Shown here in pieces: positions 38,238 through 47,790 of a stretch of DNA of 64,000 nucleotides. The notes beneath the pieces are model-generated. The model was not told where the DNA came from. It saw only the letters and a program-made list of their open reading frames with translations, and did no database searches. Position 1 is the stretch's first letter; each line of letters opens with the position of its first letter. The position numbers were made by a program, and so were the translations under genes. The stretch is from JAICYJ01 sp963766445. Its GTDB lineage: Bacteria; Actinomycetota; Thermoleophilia; Gaiellales; JAICJC01. The stretch covers positions 6,638 through 70,637 of the forward strand of contig CAVXZW010000007.1 of the NCBI GenBank assembly GCA_963766445.1. Reading direction: 5' to 3'.

Positions 38238-38812
38238 CGACCGCCGTGATCGCATGCGGCGCTCTCGCCGTGCACGTCAACGCCATCGCCGAGCGGCGCG
38301 GCTGGGAGATCGACGTGCACCCGCTGCCGCCGGAGCTGCACAACCGGCCGCAGCAGATCGCGCCCGCCGTCGGCCGTCTGCTGGACGAGTTGGCGGGCCG
38401 CTACCAGCGGGTGGCGGTCGCCTACGCCGACTGCGGCAGCTACGGCGCGCTCGACCAGGAGCTGCGCCGGCGCGGCGTCGAGCGCCTGGAGGGCAACCAC
38501 TGCTACGACGTGTTCGCCAAACCGGAGGTGGCGGAGGCGGTGGCCGAGCAGCCCGGCACCTACTTCCTGACGGATTTCCTGGCGCGCACCTTCGACCGCA
38601 CGGTCTGGCGGTCGCTCGGCCTCGACCGGCATCCCGAGCTGCGTGACGACTACTTCCACTCCTACACCCGTGTCATCTGGCTCGCGCAGCGGCGTACGCC
38701 CGAGCTGCTGGAGCTGGCCGAGCGGGCGGCCGCCATGCTGGGGCTGCCGCTGGGGGTGCGCGACGTGGGCGAGTCGGGGCTGGAGGCACAGCTGGAGCGT
38801 CTGGCAGCATGA
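38234..38812 (+). CDS. DUF1638 protein
   Basis: 192 residues (start MTTAVIACGALAVHV; then YADCGSYGALDQEL, NHCYDVF, GTYFLTDFLARTFD). DUF1638 members recur beside MtgA/RamA-type corrinoid genes; function unknown, though conserved Cys/His (CG, DCGSYG, HCYD) suggest metal or cofactor binding. Start overlaps the RamA-like stop and its own stop overlaps the next start, so it is tightly coupled to the corrinoid operon. Confidence 0.8.
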   Translation: MTTAVIACGALAVHVNAIAERRGWEIDVHPLPPELHNRPQQIAPAVGRLLDELAGRYQRVAVAYADCGSYGALDQELRRRGVERLEGNHCYDVFAKPEVAEAVAEQPGTYFLTDFLARTFDRTVWRSLGLDRHPELRDDYFHSYTRVIWLAQRRTPELLELAERAAAMLGLPLGVRDVGESGLEAQLERLAA

Positions 38813-39939
38813 GCGACGTGACCTCGATGCGCGCGGCACTGCTGCCCGCTGCGGGCACGCCGCTGCGGGTGGTCGAGCTCGAACTGGCCGCGCCGGGCCC
38901 CGGTGAGGTGCTGGTGCGGCTGCGCTCCAGCGGCGTCTGCCAGGACGACCTGAACCTGCTCGACGGTACGGTCGACGTGCCGGCGCCGGTCGTGCCCGGC
39001 CACGAGGGCGCCGGCGTTGTCGAGGCGCTGGGCGAAGGCGTGCAGGGGCTTGCGCCCGGCGACCACGTGGCGCTGTCCTGGGCCCCATACTGCGGCAGCT
39101 GCGAGGAGTGCCTCCGCGATCTGCCGCACCTGTGCGGCACGGCTTGGCCGCTGATGCTGGCCGGCGGCCTGCTCGACGGCACCACCCGGCTCCGCTTCGG
39201 CGGGGCGGAGGTGCACCACTACTGCTTTCTGTCCACTTTCGCGGAGCGCGCGGTCGTGCCCGCGCGGTCGTGCGTCCAGATCCCCTCCGACGTGCCGTTC
39301 GAGGTGGCGGCGCTGCTCGGCTGTGCGGTGACGAGCGGCGTCGGCGCCGTCTGGCGCACCGCCGGCGTGCGGCCGGGCGAGCGGGTGGCGGTGATCGGCA
39401 CCGGCGGCACCGGGCTCTCGGCCGTGATGGGCGCGGTCGCCTCGGGCGCGTCGCAGGTGATCGCCGTCGACCGCCGGCACGAGCGACTCGAGCGGGCCCA
39501 GCAGCTCGGCGCCAGCGCCGTCGTGCAGTGGCAGGGTGAGCCGGAGCAGGTTGCCGAGGCCGTGGTGGCGGCCAGCGGCGGCGGCGTCGACTACGCCATC
39601 GACTGCACCGGGCGGCCGGGTCCGATGCGGGCGGCGTTCCTGTCCACGCGCAAGCGGGGAGCGGCCGTGATGGCCGGCATCCCGCGCGCCGACGCCGAGC
39701 TGACGGTGCCGGCGCGGTCGATCCCGCGCATGGAGCGACGGGTGCTGGGATCGATCTACGGGTCGGCCCGGCCCGACCGCGACTTCCCGCTGATCCTCGA
39801 CGCATACCGGCGGGGACGGCTGCCGCTCGACCGGCTGATCTCGCACCGGCTGACGCTGGACGAGGTCGGCGATGGCATCGACGCGGTGCGCTCCGGCGAT
39901 GCCACGCGCGTGGTGCTCGACCTCGGGGGCGACGCGTGA
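38809..39939 (+). CDS. Zinc-dependent alcohol dehydrogenase (formaldehyde-adduct type)
   Basis: 376 residues of the MDR family: catalytic-zinc GVCQDD and GHEGAGVV, structural-zinc Cys set CGSCEECLRDLPHLC, NAD fold VAVIGTGGTGLSAVMG followed by VDRR (Asp indicates NAD). Similar to class III/mycothiol-type formaldehyde dehydrogenases. It would oxidise a thiol adduct of the formaldehyde released by the TMADH- and DMGDH-like enzymes; substrate inferred from context. Intact, 4-bp overlaps on both sides. Confidence 0.85.
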   Translation: MSDVTSMRAALLPAAGTPLRVVELELAAPGPGEVLVRLRSSGVCQDDLNLLDGTVDVPAPVVPGHEGAGVVEALGEGVQGLAPGDHVALSWAPYCGSCEECLRDLPHLCGTAWPLMLAGGLLDGTTRLRFGGAEVHHYCFLSTFAERAVVPARSCVQIPSDVPFEVAALLGCAVTSGVGAVWRTAGVRPGERVAVIGTGGTGLSAVMGAVASGASQVIAVDRRHERLERAQQLGASAVVQWQGEPEQVAEAVVAASGGGVDYAIDCTGRPGPMRAAFLSTRKRGAAVMAGIPRADAELTVPARSIPRMERRVLGSIYGSARPDRDFPLILDAYRRGRLPLDRLISHRLTLDEVGDGIDAVRSGDATRVVLDLGGDA

Positions 39940-40379
39940 GCGAGGTCGCAACCGGCGGCTGCCTGTGCGGCGCCGTTCGCTACGAGGTGCGGGGGCCGCT
40001 GCGCGACATCCTGATCTGCCACTGCGTCGAATGCCGTCGCTGGCACGGCAATGTTGCGGCCAGCACCGCGGTCGCGCGCGACGATCTGGTCCTGACCGGT
40101 CAGCGCGGGCTGCGCTGGATCGCCAGCCCCGAGAGCGACGCGCACGCACGCCGCGGCTTCTGTGGCGAGTGCGGCTCCAGCCTGTTCTGGGACGCGCCAG
40201 GGCGCGACTACGTCGCGATCGCAGCCGGGTCGCTGGACGGCGAGACTGGGCTGCGCATCACCGGCCATTGGTTCACCTCCCAGAAGGGCGACTGGTACGA
40301 GCTGCCCGACGACGGCCTGCCACACCGCGAGCGCTCGGCCGCGGCCGAGGGCGACGTGCCGGGTGGTAAAGTGATTTGA
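39936..40379 (+). CDS. GFA-family (formaldehyde-activating-like) zinc protein
   Basis: 147 residues from the GTG at 39936. Zinc motifs of the GFA family: GGCLCGAVRYEV, CHCVECRRWHG and GFCGECGSSLFW. The founding member Gfa was proposed to speed formation of the thiol-formaldehyde adduct, which fits its position right after the dehydrogenase; many homologues have other or unknown roles. Intact. Confidence 0.85.
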   Translation: MSEVATGGCLCGAVRYEVRGPLRDILICHCVECRRWHGNVAASTAVARDDLVLTGQRGLRWIASPESDAHARRGFCGECGSSLFWDAPGRDYVAIAAGSLDGETGLRITGHWFTSQKGDWYELPDDGLPHRERSAAAEGDVPGGKVI

Positions 40380-40383
40380 CGAT

Positions 40384-40848
40384 ATGGAACACGAGCGCTT
40401 CGCCGATGGTCTCGCAGAGCGCGAGCCGCTGGGCCCGCCCCTGATCGGGGCGCTGCTGCGCATGCCGGTCGATGCGGTGCGGCGTCAGATGATCGAGCGG
40501 CTGCACGAGCACGGCTTCGCTGACATCGACCAGGCCCACCTGACCGTGCTGCGCTATCCCGGCCCCCAGGGTGAGCGCCCGTCCGATCTGGCCGGCCAGC
40601 TGGGCATGAGCAAGCAGGCGCTCAACTACCTGCTCGGGCAGCTCGAGCGGCGCGGCTACCTCGAGCGCCGGCCCGACCCCGAGGATCTGCGCTCCCGGCG
40701 GATCGTGCTGACGCGGCGCGGCGTTGCCGCTGCCCACGTGATCCGTGACGCCGTGGCCGAGCTGGAGACGCTGTGGGCGCGGGAGCTGGGGGAAAAGCGC
40801 TACGCGCAGCTGCGCGGCCTGTTGGTCGAGCTCAACCGCGTGATCTAG
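40384..40848 (+). CDS. MarR-family transcriptional regulator
   Basis: 154 residues. Winged helix with RPSDLAGQLGMSKQALNYLLGQLERRGYLERRPDPEDLRSRRIVLTRRG, split here only by reading: recognition helix plus the wing DPEDLRSR. Last gene of the corrinoid operon, 4 bp after the GFA stop. It may sense an aldehyde or the amine. Its stop shares CTAG (40845-40848) with the convergent Fe-S oxidoreductase gene. Confidence 0.9.
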   Translation: MEHERFADGLAEREPLGPPLIGALLRMPVDAVRRQMIERLHEHGFADIDQAHLTVLRYPGPQGERPSDLAGQLGMSKQALNYLLGQLERRGYLERRPDPEDLRSRRIVLTRRGVAAAHVIRDAVAELETLWARELGEKRYAQLRGLLVELNRVI

Positions 40849-42825
40849 TCGGAGGTTCCGTCTATCGACTCAGCGAGCAGCGTGGCCACGTCCGCGACCC
40901 GCAGCTTGCTGCCGCTGGTGCGGACGCCGTCGTCGAGCATCACGGTGCAGAACGGGCAGGCCACCGCCAGCGTCTCGGCGCCGGTCGCATCGGCCTGCCG
41001 CACCCGCTCCTCATTGATGGCGCTGCCGCGCTCCTCCATCCACATGTGCGCGCCGCCGGCCCCGCAGCAGAACGTGCGCTTGCCGCTGCGCTCCATCTCG
41101 ACCGGCGTCCCTACCGCCTCCACCAGCTGCCGCGGGTCCGCCATCACGTCGTTGTGGCGGGCCAGGTAGCAGGAGTCGTGGTAGGTGATCTGCGCGTCGC
41201 CGGCCCTCGGCTCGATCCGACCGTCGCGGACGAGCTCGGCCAGCAACTCGGTGTGGTGCATCACCTCGTAGCGGCCGCCGAAGTCCGGGTACTCGTTGGC
41301 CAGCGTGTTGAAGCAGTGCGGGCAGCTGGCCACGATCCTCGTCACCCCTGACTCGTTCAGCGTCTCGACGTTCTGCTCGGCGAAGGCCTGGAACACGTAC
41401 TCGTTGCCCATCCGGCGGGCCGGGTCGCCGGTGCACGACTCGCGCGGGCCCAGGATCGCGAAGTCGACTCCGGCCGCCTGCAGCAGCTTCGCCGTCGACA
41501 CCGCGGTCTGCCGCGCGCGCTCATCGAACGAGGCGGCGCAGCCGACCCAGTAGAGCACCTCGGGCGCCGGATCGCCGGGCTCGAGCACCTTCACGCCCAG
41601 GCCCTGCGTCCAGTCGCCCCGCTCCTGCTGCGCCTTGCCCCAGGGGTTGGACGATCGCTCGACGTCGCGCAGCATCGGCTCGGCCTCCGCCGGGAACCGC
41701 GCCTCGGCCATCACCAGGTGGCGACGCAGGTCGACGATGTGGTCGATGTGCTCGATCGAGACCGGGCACTCGTGCACACAGGCGCCGCACGTCACGCAGT
41801 CCCAGACGACATCGTCGGTGACCGCGTTTGGCACCAGCGGCTGCGGGTCGGCTGCGTCCGCACCGGAGAGCAGCTTCGGGCCCTGGTCGAGCAGGTGGTC
41901 GCGCAGGCCCATGATCAGCAGCTTGGGCGATAGCTCCTTGCCCGTCGCGTAGGCGGGGCAGACGTCCTGGCAGCGTCCGCATTCCGTGCAGGTTGCGGTG
42001 TCCACCATCTGCTTCCAGGTCATGTCGGTGAGCGTGCCCGAGCCCAGCCGGATCTCGTCCTCCGGCACGTCCGGGTCGTCGAACACGAGTGGCTCGAGCC
42101 GGCCGCGTGCGCGCGTTCGCCCGAAGAACACGTTGACCACGGCGGTGATGATGTGCAGGTGCTTCGAGTAGGGCAGGTAGGCCAGGAAGCTCAGGATCAG
42201 CAGCACGTGCGCCCACACGAACACGCGCTCGAGCAGCTTCGGTGCCGTCGCCGCCGCCGAACAGGTTGGAGAGCGCGTTTGCGACCGGCGACCACGACGC
42301 CGGCCACTCGTTCAGCCCAAGCGCGATCCGCGTGGCGTGCCACAGCAGCAGGGTGCTGACGATGCCGGCGATCATGGCCAGGATGAAGTCGGCCTCGCCC
42401 ATGTGGCTGCCCTCGAACCGCGCCGGCCGCTGCACCTTGCGGATGAAAAATGCAGCGCAGACGCTCAGCAGCACCAGCAGCGCGAACAGGTCGACCAGGA
42501 ACGCGAACCAGCCCTGGTGGCCCAGCCAGGGCAGCGTCGCGTCGCGATCGACGGCGGCGATCATCGCCATGATGATGGTCGGGAACAGCACGATGAATCC
42601 CCAGAAGATCAGCGCGTGCATCACGCCCGGGCCCAGCCGCTGCAGCAGCTTGCGCTGGCCGATCGCGACCACTGCCTCCTGGCGCACGCGCTGCGGCAGG
42701 TCGTCGAACCTGGGCGCGGACTTGCCCAGCCGCATGATCCGGACGAGCAGCCGGGCGCGGCGGGCGAAGATGCCGCCGGCCGCCGCCAGCGCCGCCAGCA
42801 GTGCGATCAGGGCGACGAGCTCTAT
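40845..42825 (-). CDS. Membrane Fe-S oxidoreductase (DgcB/HdrD-like, electron acceptor for ETF)
   Basis: About 660 residues. Five to six transmembrane helices (nitrate-reductase gamma-like, with paired His), then two 4Fe-4S motifs (CTECGRCQDVCP and CVTCGACVHECP) and two CCG domains (including CPHCFNTLANEYP and FCCGAGGAHMW). Proteins of this design beside ETF carry electrons from dimethylglycine or similar dehydrogenases to the quinone pool. One frameshift near 42240 (AGCGCT reduced to AGCT). No normal start codon: ATA at 42825 overlapping the ETF-alpha stop is the best candidate. Confidence 0.83.
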
Positions 42826-43790
42826 CCGGCGCCCGCCTTCCGCAGCTCGGCCGTGATCGCCGGGATCACCTCGTGCAGGTCGCCGATCACGGCGTAGTCG
42901 GCGTTGGCGATGATCGGCGCCTCCGGGTCGACGTTGACCGCGATGATCCGCTTTGCGCCCTTGCAGCCGGCCATGTGCTGGGTGGCGCCGCTGATGCCGC
43001 AGGCCAGGTACACCTCCGGCGCGATCTTGGTGCCGGTCTGACCGACCTGGTCGGTGTGCGACCGCCAGCCGGCGATGGTGACGGCCCGAGAGCACCCGAC
43101 GGCGCCGCCCAGCAGCGCGGCCAGCTCCTCGGCCGGCGCGAAGCCCTCTGGAGAGCCGGCGCCGCGCCCGCAGCTGACCACGAACCTGGCGTCCGCCAGG
43201 TTGACCCCGCCCTCGCTGCTCTGCTGCACGGTCTCCACCACCCGCACCACCAGGTCGGCTTCGCCCAGCGACGGCGTGAAGCGCTCGACGGCCGCCTGCC
43301 CACCGCCCACCTCGGCCGCCTCGACCGTGTGCGGCGCCACCGTCAGCAGCTTGACGGGGCCGTGCAGGCGCGCGTCCTCGAGCAGGCTGCCGCCCCAGCG
43401 GATGCGGGTTACGGTCAACGGGTCGCCCGCCTCTGCGGCGATGCAGTTCGCGGCCAGCGGCAGGTCGCCGAGCGCCGCCGCGTGCGCCAGCACCTCGTTG
43501 CCGCGCTCGCTGCCGGCGGCGGCCACGGCGGCCGGCGACAGCCGTTCGATCAGCTCGCCGATGCAGCGTGCCAGGGCCACGGGCGCGTGGGTGGCGAGCG
43601 CCTCGTGCTCGGCAATGTGGGCGGTTGCCACTCCGTGGGCGCCCAGCCCGGCGGCGGCGTCCTCGGCGCCGAGGCCGGCCAGCAGCGCGTGCAGCGGTGC
43701 GCCGCCGGCAATCTCGCGGGCCAGTGCGATCGCCTGCAGTGAGGCGTCGTCGGGCCGGCCGTCCTGATGCTCGACGTAGACGAGCGTCAT
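42822..43790 (-). CDS. etfA: Electron transfer flavoprotein alpha subunit
   Basis: 322 residues. C-terminal FAD-binding domain with GQTGTKIAPEVYLACGISGATQHMAG and IIAVNVDPEAPIIANADYAVIGD, the ETF-alpha signature. It accepts electrons from the DMGDH-like and probably TMADH-like enzymes. Start overlaps the beta-subunit stop by 4 bp and the stop overlaps the Fe-S oxidoreductase. Intact. Confidence 0.93.
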   Translation of the reverse strand: MTLVYVEHQDGRPDDASLQAIALAREIAGGAPLHALLAGLGAEDAAAGLGAHGVATAHIAEHEALATHAPVALARCIGELIERLSPAAVAAAGSERGNEVLAHAAALGDLPLAANCIAAEAGDPLTVTRIRWGGSLLEDARLHGPVKLLTVAPHTVEAAEVGGGQAAVERFTPSLGEADLVVRVVETVQQSSEGGVNLADARFVVSCGRGAGSPEGFAPAEELAALLGGAVGCSRAVTIAGWRSHTDQVGQTGTKIAPEVYLACGISGATQHMAGCKGAKRIIAVNVDPEAPIIANADYAVIGDLHEVIPAITAELRKAGAG

Positions 43791-44551
43791 GCGACCAGCC
43801 CCGCTCGGCGCAGCACCTCGACGACGGCCGGGGCAGCTTCGCGTCCGTGGCCCAGGATCTCCGCCTGCTTGCCCTGCCCGGGCGGCAGCCGCAGCCGCAG
43901 CTTCTCGACGCCCGGGTCGCGGCGCGCCGGAGCGCTGGTGGCCAGAGGCTTGCGCTTGGCCCGCAGCCGGCCCGGCACCGACGGGTAGCGGGGCAGGTTG
44001 AGGCCCTCCTTGACGGTGACCACCGTCGGCAGCGGCACGTCGTAGACGTCGCGGCCGGATGCCGTCTCCTGCTCGCAGCGGGCGCGGCCGTCCTGCACCG
44101 TGATGCCCTTGACCCCGGTCACGCAGGGGCGGCCAAGCGCGTGGGCGACGCGGATGCCGACCTGGTAGTTGCCGGAGTCGGCCGACTCGTTGCCGAAGAA
44201 GATCAGATCGAACTCGACGCCCGCCGCCCGCTCGGCCTCGATCGCTGCGATGATCGCCGCGGCCGTGGCCTGGCCGTCGAACTCGTCGGCCGTCTCGAGC
44301 AGGATCGCGCGGTCGATGCCCAGCGCCATGGCGTCGCGCAGCTGCTCCTCCGCCTCCGCCGGGCCCAGCGCCAGCACCACAGACTCGCCGCCGTTCGCCT
44401 CGATCAGCCGCACCGCCTCCTCAACCCCGCACTCCTCATGGGGGCTGATGGTGAAGCCGAGGTGGCGCGTCTGGATCGACTGCTCGTCCTCGGTCAGCAC
44501 GATCGTGCCGCCCGTCATCGGCACCCGCTTGGCGCAGACGAGGATGTTCAC
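43787..44551 (-). CDS. etfB: Electron transfer flavoprotein beta subunit
   Basis: 254 residues from the GTG at 44551, which overlaps the DMGDH-like stop (GTGA). ETF-beta features: NILVCAKRVP, CGVEEAVRL, FFGNESADSGNYQVGIRVAHALGRP and LPTVVTVKEGLNLPRYPS. It forms the ETF heterodimer with the next gene product. Intact. Confidence 0.93.
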   Translation of the reverse strand: MNILVCAKRVPMTGGTIVLTEDEQSIQTRHLGFTISPHEECGVEEAVRLIEANGGESVVLALGPAEAEEQLRDAMALGIDRAILLETADEFDGQATAAAIIAAIEAERAAGVEFDLIFFGNESADSGNYQVGIRVAHALGRPCVTGVKGITVQDGRARCEQETASGRDVYDVPLPTVVTVKEGLNLPRYPSVPGRLRAKRKPLATSAPARRDPGVEKLRLRLPPGQGKQAEILGHGREAAPAVVEVLRRAGLVA

Positions 44552-47067
44552 GACCGGATCCGCTCGTTCTCGGGGTCGAAGATCGGCGTCGAGCCGGCTA
44601 CCGCGACCGTCACCGGGTAGCGCTCGTTCAGGTACTCCACCAACAGCTCGGTCCCGACCTGCGCCTGCTCCGGCGGCAGGTAGGCCATCAGCAGGTGCTT
44701 GCCGACGGACGGCCCGGCGCCGGCGCTGGTCACGTACGACCGCCGGCCCCTGCTGTCGGTGAGAGGCTGTCCGTCGCGGGTCTGGATCGGCTCGCGGCCC
44801 AGCATGTACCGCTTCACCCCGGAGGCCGATGTGTGGTCGTCGACGGTCAGCGTGCACATGATCGCGGCCGGCTCCTCGTCGCGGTGCCGCAGGTGGGCCT
44901 CCTTGCCGACGAAGTCCTCATCCTTCACCTTCGGCCCGGCCATGCCCGCCTCGCACACGTTGTACTCGCTCTCCAGCTCGAAGCCGTAGGCGCGGTAGCA
45001 CTTCTCGAGCCGGCCGGTGGTGCCGTAGACGCCGATCCCGACCGGCGCGATGCCGTGCGGCCGGCCGGCCTCCGCGATCACGTCCCACAGCTTCTGGCCC
45101 TGCTCGATCGGCACGTACAACTCCCAGCCGAGGTCGCCCACATAGGAGATGCGCGACGCCAGCACCCGCAGCGTGTCGATCTCGATCGTCCGGCAGCTGC
45201 CGAAGCGGAAGCCCTCGTGGGAGACGTCGTCGCGGGTCACCGAGCCCAGGATGTCACGCGCGCGCGGCCCCCAGAGGCCGAGCGTCGTCCAGGCCGAGGT
45301 CAGGTCGGCGATCTGGGCGGTACCGTCCTGGGGCAGGCGGTCGGCAAACCACTTGCGGTCGGCGGGGCCGTGGGCGCCGCCCGTGACGACCCGGAACAGC
45401 TCGTCGTCCAGCCGCATGATCGTGAGGTCGGCCTTGAAGCCGCCGCCCGGCGTCAGCACCGGCGTGTAGACGACGCGGCCGACCGGCACGTCCATCTGGC
45501 GCACCGCCACGCCCTGCACCGCCTCGAGCGCGCCCGGCCCGGCGATGTCGAAGATGGTGAAGGCGGACAGGTCGACCATGCCGGCGCGGTCGCGCATGGC
45601 CAGGTGCTCGGCGTTGATGATCGGCGACCACCAGCGCGCGTCCCACTCCGCCTCCCGCGGGTTGATGCGGTCGGCGTACTCCTCCAGCAGCGGCGCGTTC
45701 GACTCGTACCAGTGCGGCCGTTCCCAGCCCGCGGCCTCGAAGAAGACGGCGTCCAGCTCCTGCTCGCGGGCGTGGAACGGCGGCAGGCGCACGTCGCGGT
45801 TGGAGGCCCACTGCTCCGAGGGGTGGATGATGCCGTAGGTCTTGTTGAAGCCCTCCGACGTGCGGGCGCGGACGTGGGCGCGAGTCTTCTGGTGGTCCCA
45901 GAAGCGGGCGATGTCGGACGAGTGCATGTCGATCTCCGACTCGCCATGCGTCATCCACTCGGCCACCGCCTTGGCGATGCCCGGCCCCTCCTTCACCCAC
46001 ACGGCCGCGCACGACCAGAGGCCGCGCAGCTCGTGCGTCTCGCCCAGCAGCGGCATCCCGTCCGGCGTCAGCGAGAGCAGGCCGTTGATCGCGTACTTCA
46101 CGCCCACGCTCTCGTCGCCCACGATCTCGGGCATCAGCTCCAGCGCGTCCTCCATCTGCTTGTCGAAGTCGGCCTGCGTGAACGGCAGCTCGGTGGGAGA
46201 CAGGGCGGCCTGCTCGATCGAGGGGATCTCCTCCGGATCGTGCAGGATCGGCCGGTGCGCGTACGAGCCGATCTCGAGGCCGATGCCGTCCTGGCGCTCG
46301 TACATGAAGGTGTCCATGTCGCGCACGATCGGGTACTCGATGTGGCGCGTGGAGCTGGCGAAGCGTGGCACCGGCCCGATGTCGATCATCTGGTGGACGG
46401 CCGGCGTGAGCGGGATCAGGGCACCGGCCATCTGCGCGATCGCCGGGCTCCAGACGCCGCAGGCAACGACCACGACCTCGGTCTCGATGTCGCCGCGGGT
46501 GGTGCGCACCCGGCGCACGTGGCCGCGCTCGACGTCGATGCCCAGCACCTCGGTGTTGGCCGAGATCGTGAGCGCGCCCGCCGCGACGGCCCGTTCGCGC
46601 ATGATCGTGCCCGCCCGCAGCGAATCGACCACGCCCACGCCGGGCGAGGAGAACCCGCCCAGCAGGATCGTCTCGTCGATGAACGGCACCATCTCCTTGA
46701 TCTCGGCGGGCGTCACCATCGAGACGCGGTCGATCCCCCAGGCGTGCGCCGACGACATGCGCCGGTGCAGCTCCTGCATGCGCTCCTCGGTGCGGGCCAC
46801 CTCGATGCCGCCGCTCTCGGTGAACACGTCCAGGTCCTGGTACTGGCGCATGCTGTCGAGCGTCAGCGCGGTCATCTCCTTGGAGTGGTCGACCGGGAAG
46901 ATGAAGTTGGACGCGTGGCCGGTGGAGCCGCCGGGGTTGGGGAACGGGCCCTTGTCGAGCAGCACCAGGTCGCGCCAGCCCAGCTCGGACAGGTGGTAGG
47001 AGATGCTGTTTCCGACGATGCCGGCGCCGATCACGACGGCGCGGGCAGATGTGGGCAGATCGCTCAT
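44548..47067 (-). CDS. Dimethylglycine/sarcosine dehydrogenase-like FAD + GcvT protein
   Basis: 839 residues from the ATG at 47067, the usual size for DMGDH-type proteins. N-terminal FAD oxidoreductase domain (VVIGAGIVGNSISYHL; His51 in GGSTGHASN is placed like the His that binds FAD covalently), a FAO_M linker, then a C-terminal GcvT/aminomethyltransferase region (FTIFDIAGPGALEAVQG, SYVGDLGWELYVPIE). It oxidatively demethylates dimethylglycine or a relative, with tetrahydrofolate taking the one-carbon unit, and passes electrons to ETF encoded next. Intact over 2.5 kb. Confidence 0.88.
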   Translation of the reverse strand: MSDLPTSARAVVIGAGIVGNSISYHLSELGWRDLVLLDKGPFPNPGGSTGHASNFIFPVDHSKEMTALTLDSMRQYQDLDVFTESGGIEVARTEERMQELHRRMSSAHAWGIDRVSMVTPAEIKEMVPFIDETILLGGFSSPGVGVVDSLRAGTIMRERAVAAGALTISANTEVLGIDVERGHVRRVRTTRGDIETEVVVVACGVWSPAIAQMAGALIPLTPAVHQMIDIGPVPRFASSTRHIEYPIVRDMDTFMYERQDGIGLEIGSYAHRPILHDPEEIPSIEQAALSPTELPFTQADFDKQMEDALELMPEIVGDESVGVKYAINGLLSLTPDGMPLLGETHELRGLWSCAAVWVKEGPGIAKAVAEWMTHGESEIDMHSSDIARFWDHQKTRAHVRARTSEGFNKTYGIIHPSEQWASNRDVRLPPFHAREQELDAVFFEAAGWERPHWYESNAPLLEEYADRINPREAEWDARWWSPIINAEHLAMRDRAGMVDLSAFTIFDIAGPGALEAVQGVAVRQMDVPVGRVVYTPVLTPGGGFKADLTIMRLDDELFRVVTGGAHGPADRKWFADRLPQDGTAQIADLTSAWTTLGLWGPRARDILGSVTRDDVSHEGFRFGSCRTIEIDTLRVLASRISYVGDLGWELYVPIEQGQKLWDVIAEAGRPHGIAPVGIGVYGTTGRLEKCYRAYGFELESEYNVCEAGMAGPKVKDEDFVGKEAHLRHRDEEPAAIMCTLTVDDHTSASGVKRYMLGREPIQTRDGQPLTDSRGRRSYVTSAGAGPSVGKHLLMAYLPPEQAQVGTELLVEYLNERYPVTVAVAGSTPIFDPENERIRS

Positions 47068-47114
47068 GTGTTCTCTCCCGCGCCGGTGCGCGTCGGGGTT
47101 GCCGGGAGGGCTCC

Positions 47115-47143
47115 GGTCTGGTAGACAACTCATATATCAGACC
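47115..47143. promoter_or_regulatory. Candidate GntR operator in divergent promoter
   Basis: Inverted repeat GGTCTGGTA-N11-TATCAGACC (8 of 9 positions symmetrical) in the 77-bp gap between the DMGDH-like gene (minus) and the GntR gene (plus), ending one base before the gntR start. Position and symmetry suit an autoregulatory site controlling both directions. Confidence 0.6.
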
Positions 47144-47144
47144 T

Positions 47145-47790
47145 ATGGAGACCCTGCAACTTCCCACCGAGCTGCTCTCCGACCGCGCCTATGCGGCCCT
47201 CCGCGACCGGCTGGTCTCGCTCGAGATCCCGCCCGGCGCGCCGATCGACGAGGAGGCGCTGACCGGCCAGCTGGGCGTCGGGCGCACGCCCGTGCGTGAG
47301 GCGATCCGGCGCCTGGCGCTGGAGCGGCTGGTGGTCGTCTACCCGCGCCGCGGCACCTTCGCCGCGACCATCAACATCACCAGCCTGACCGACATCACCG
47401 ACGTGCGGGTGCAGCTCGAGGCGCGCGCAGCCGAGCGTGCGGCGACGCTGGCCGACGACCGACGACCGCCGCGAGGCCGGCGACCTGATCGCGAAGCTGG
47501 ACGCGGCCGAGTCCGGCCAGCGGCGGCTGATCGAGCTGGACGCCGAGGTGCACCGGTTCATCTACCGCTGCTCCCGCAATCCGTACCTGGAGCAGGACCT
47601 CGATCGCTACCTGAACATGTCGCTGCGGATCTGGCACCTCACCTGGGACCGGCTGCCGCCGCTGGAGCAGCGGATGCGGGAGCACGGCGAGCTGCTGGAT
47701 GCGATCCGGCAGGGCGATCCGGAGCGGGCGCGCGAGATCGCAGCGGCGCACGTGCTGGCGTTCGCCGAGGAGATGCGGGCGGCGCTGTGA
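47145..47790 (+). CDS. GntR-family regulator, FCD (FadR-like) subfamily
   Basis: About 216 residues. Winged helix (LSDRAYAALRDRLVSLEIPPG, EEALTGQLGVGRTPVREAIRRLALERLV) and an all-helical FCD effector domain with the metal/ligand residues in RVQLEARAAERAA, DAEVHRFIYRCSRN and HGELLDAI. One frameshift near 47456 fits a lost CG. Likely controls the DMGDH-ETF-Fe-S operon and the downstream dehydratase, whose GTG start overlaps this stop. Confidence 0.88.

Noticed and set aside
44695..47124. 809-codon plus-strand open frame
   Set aside because: Antisense shadow of the intact DMGDH-like gene. The residues are low-complexity His/Arg/Val-rich and match no family.
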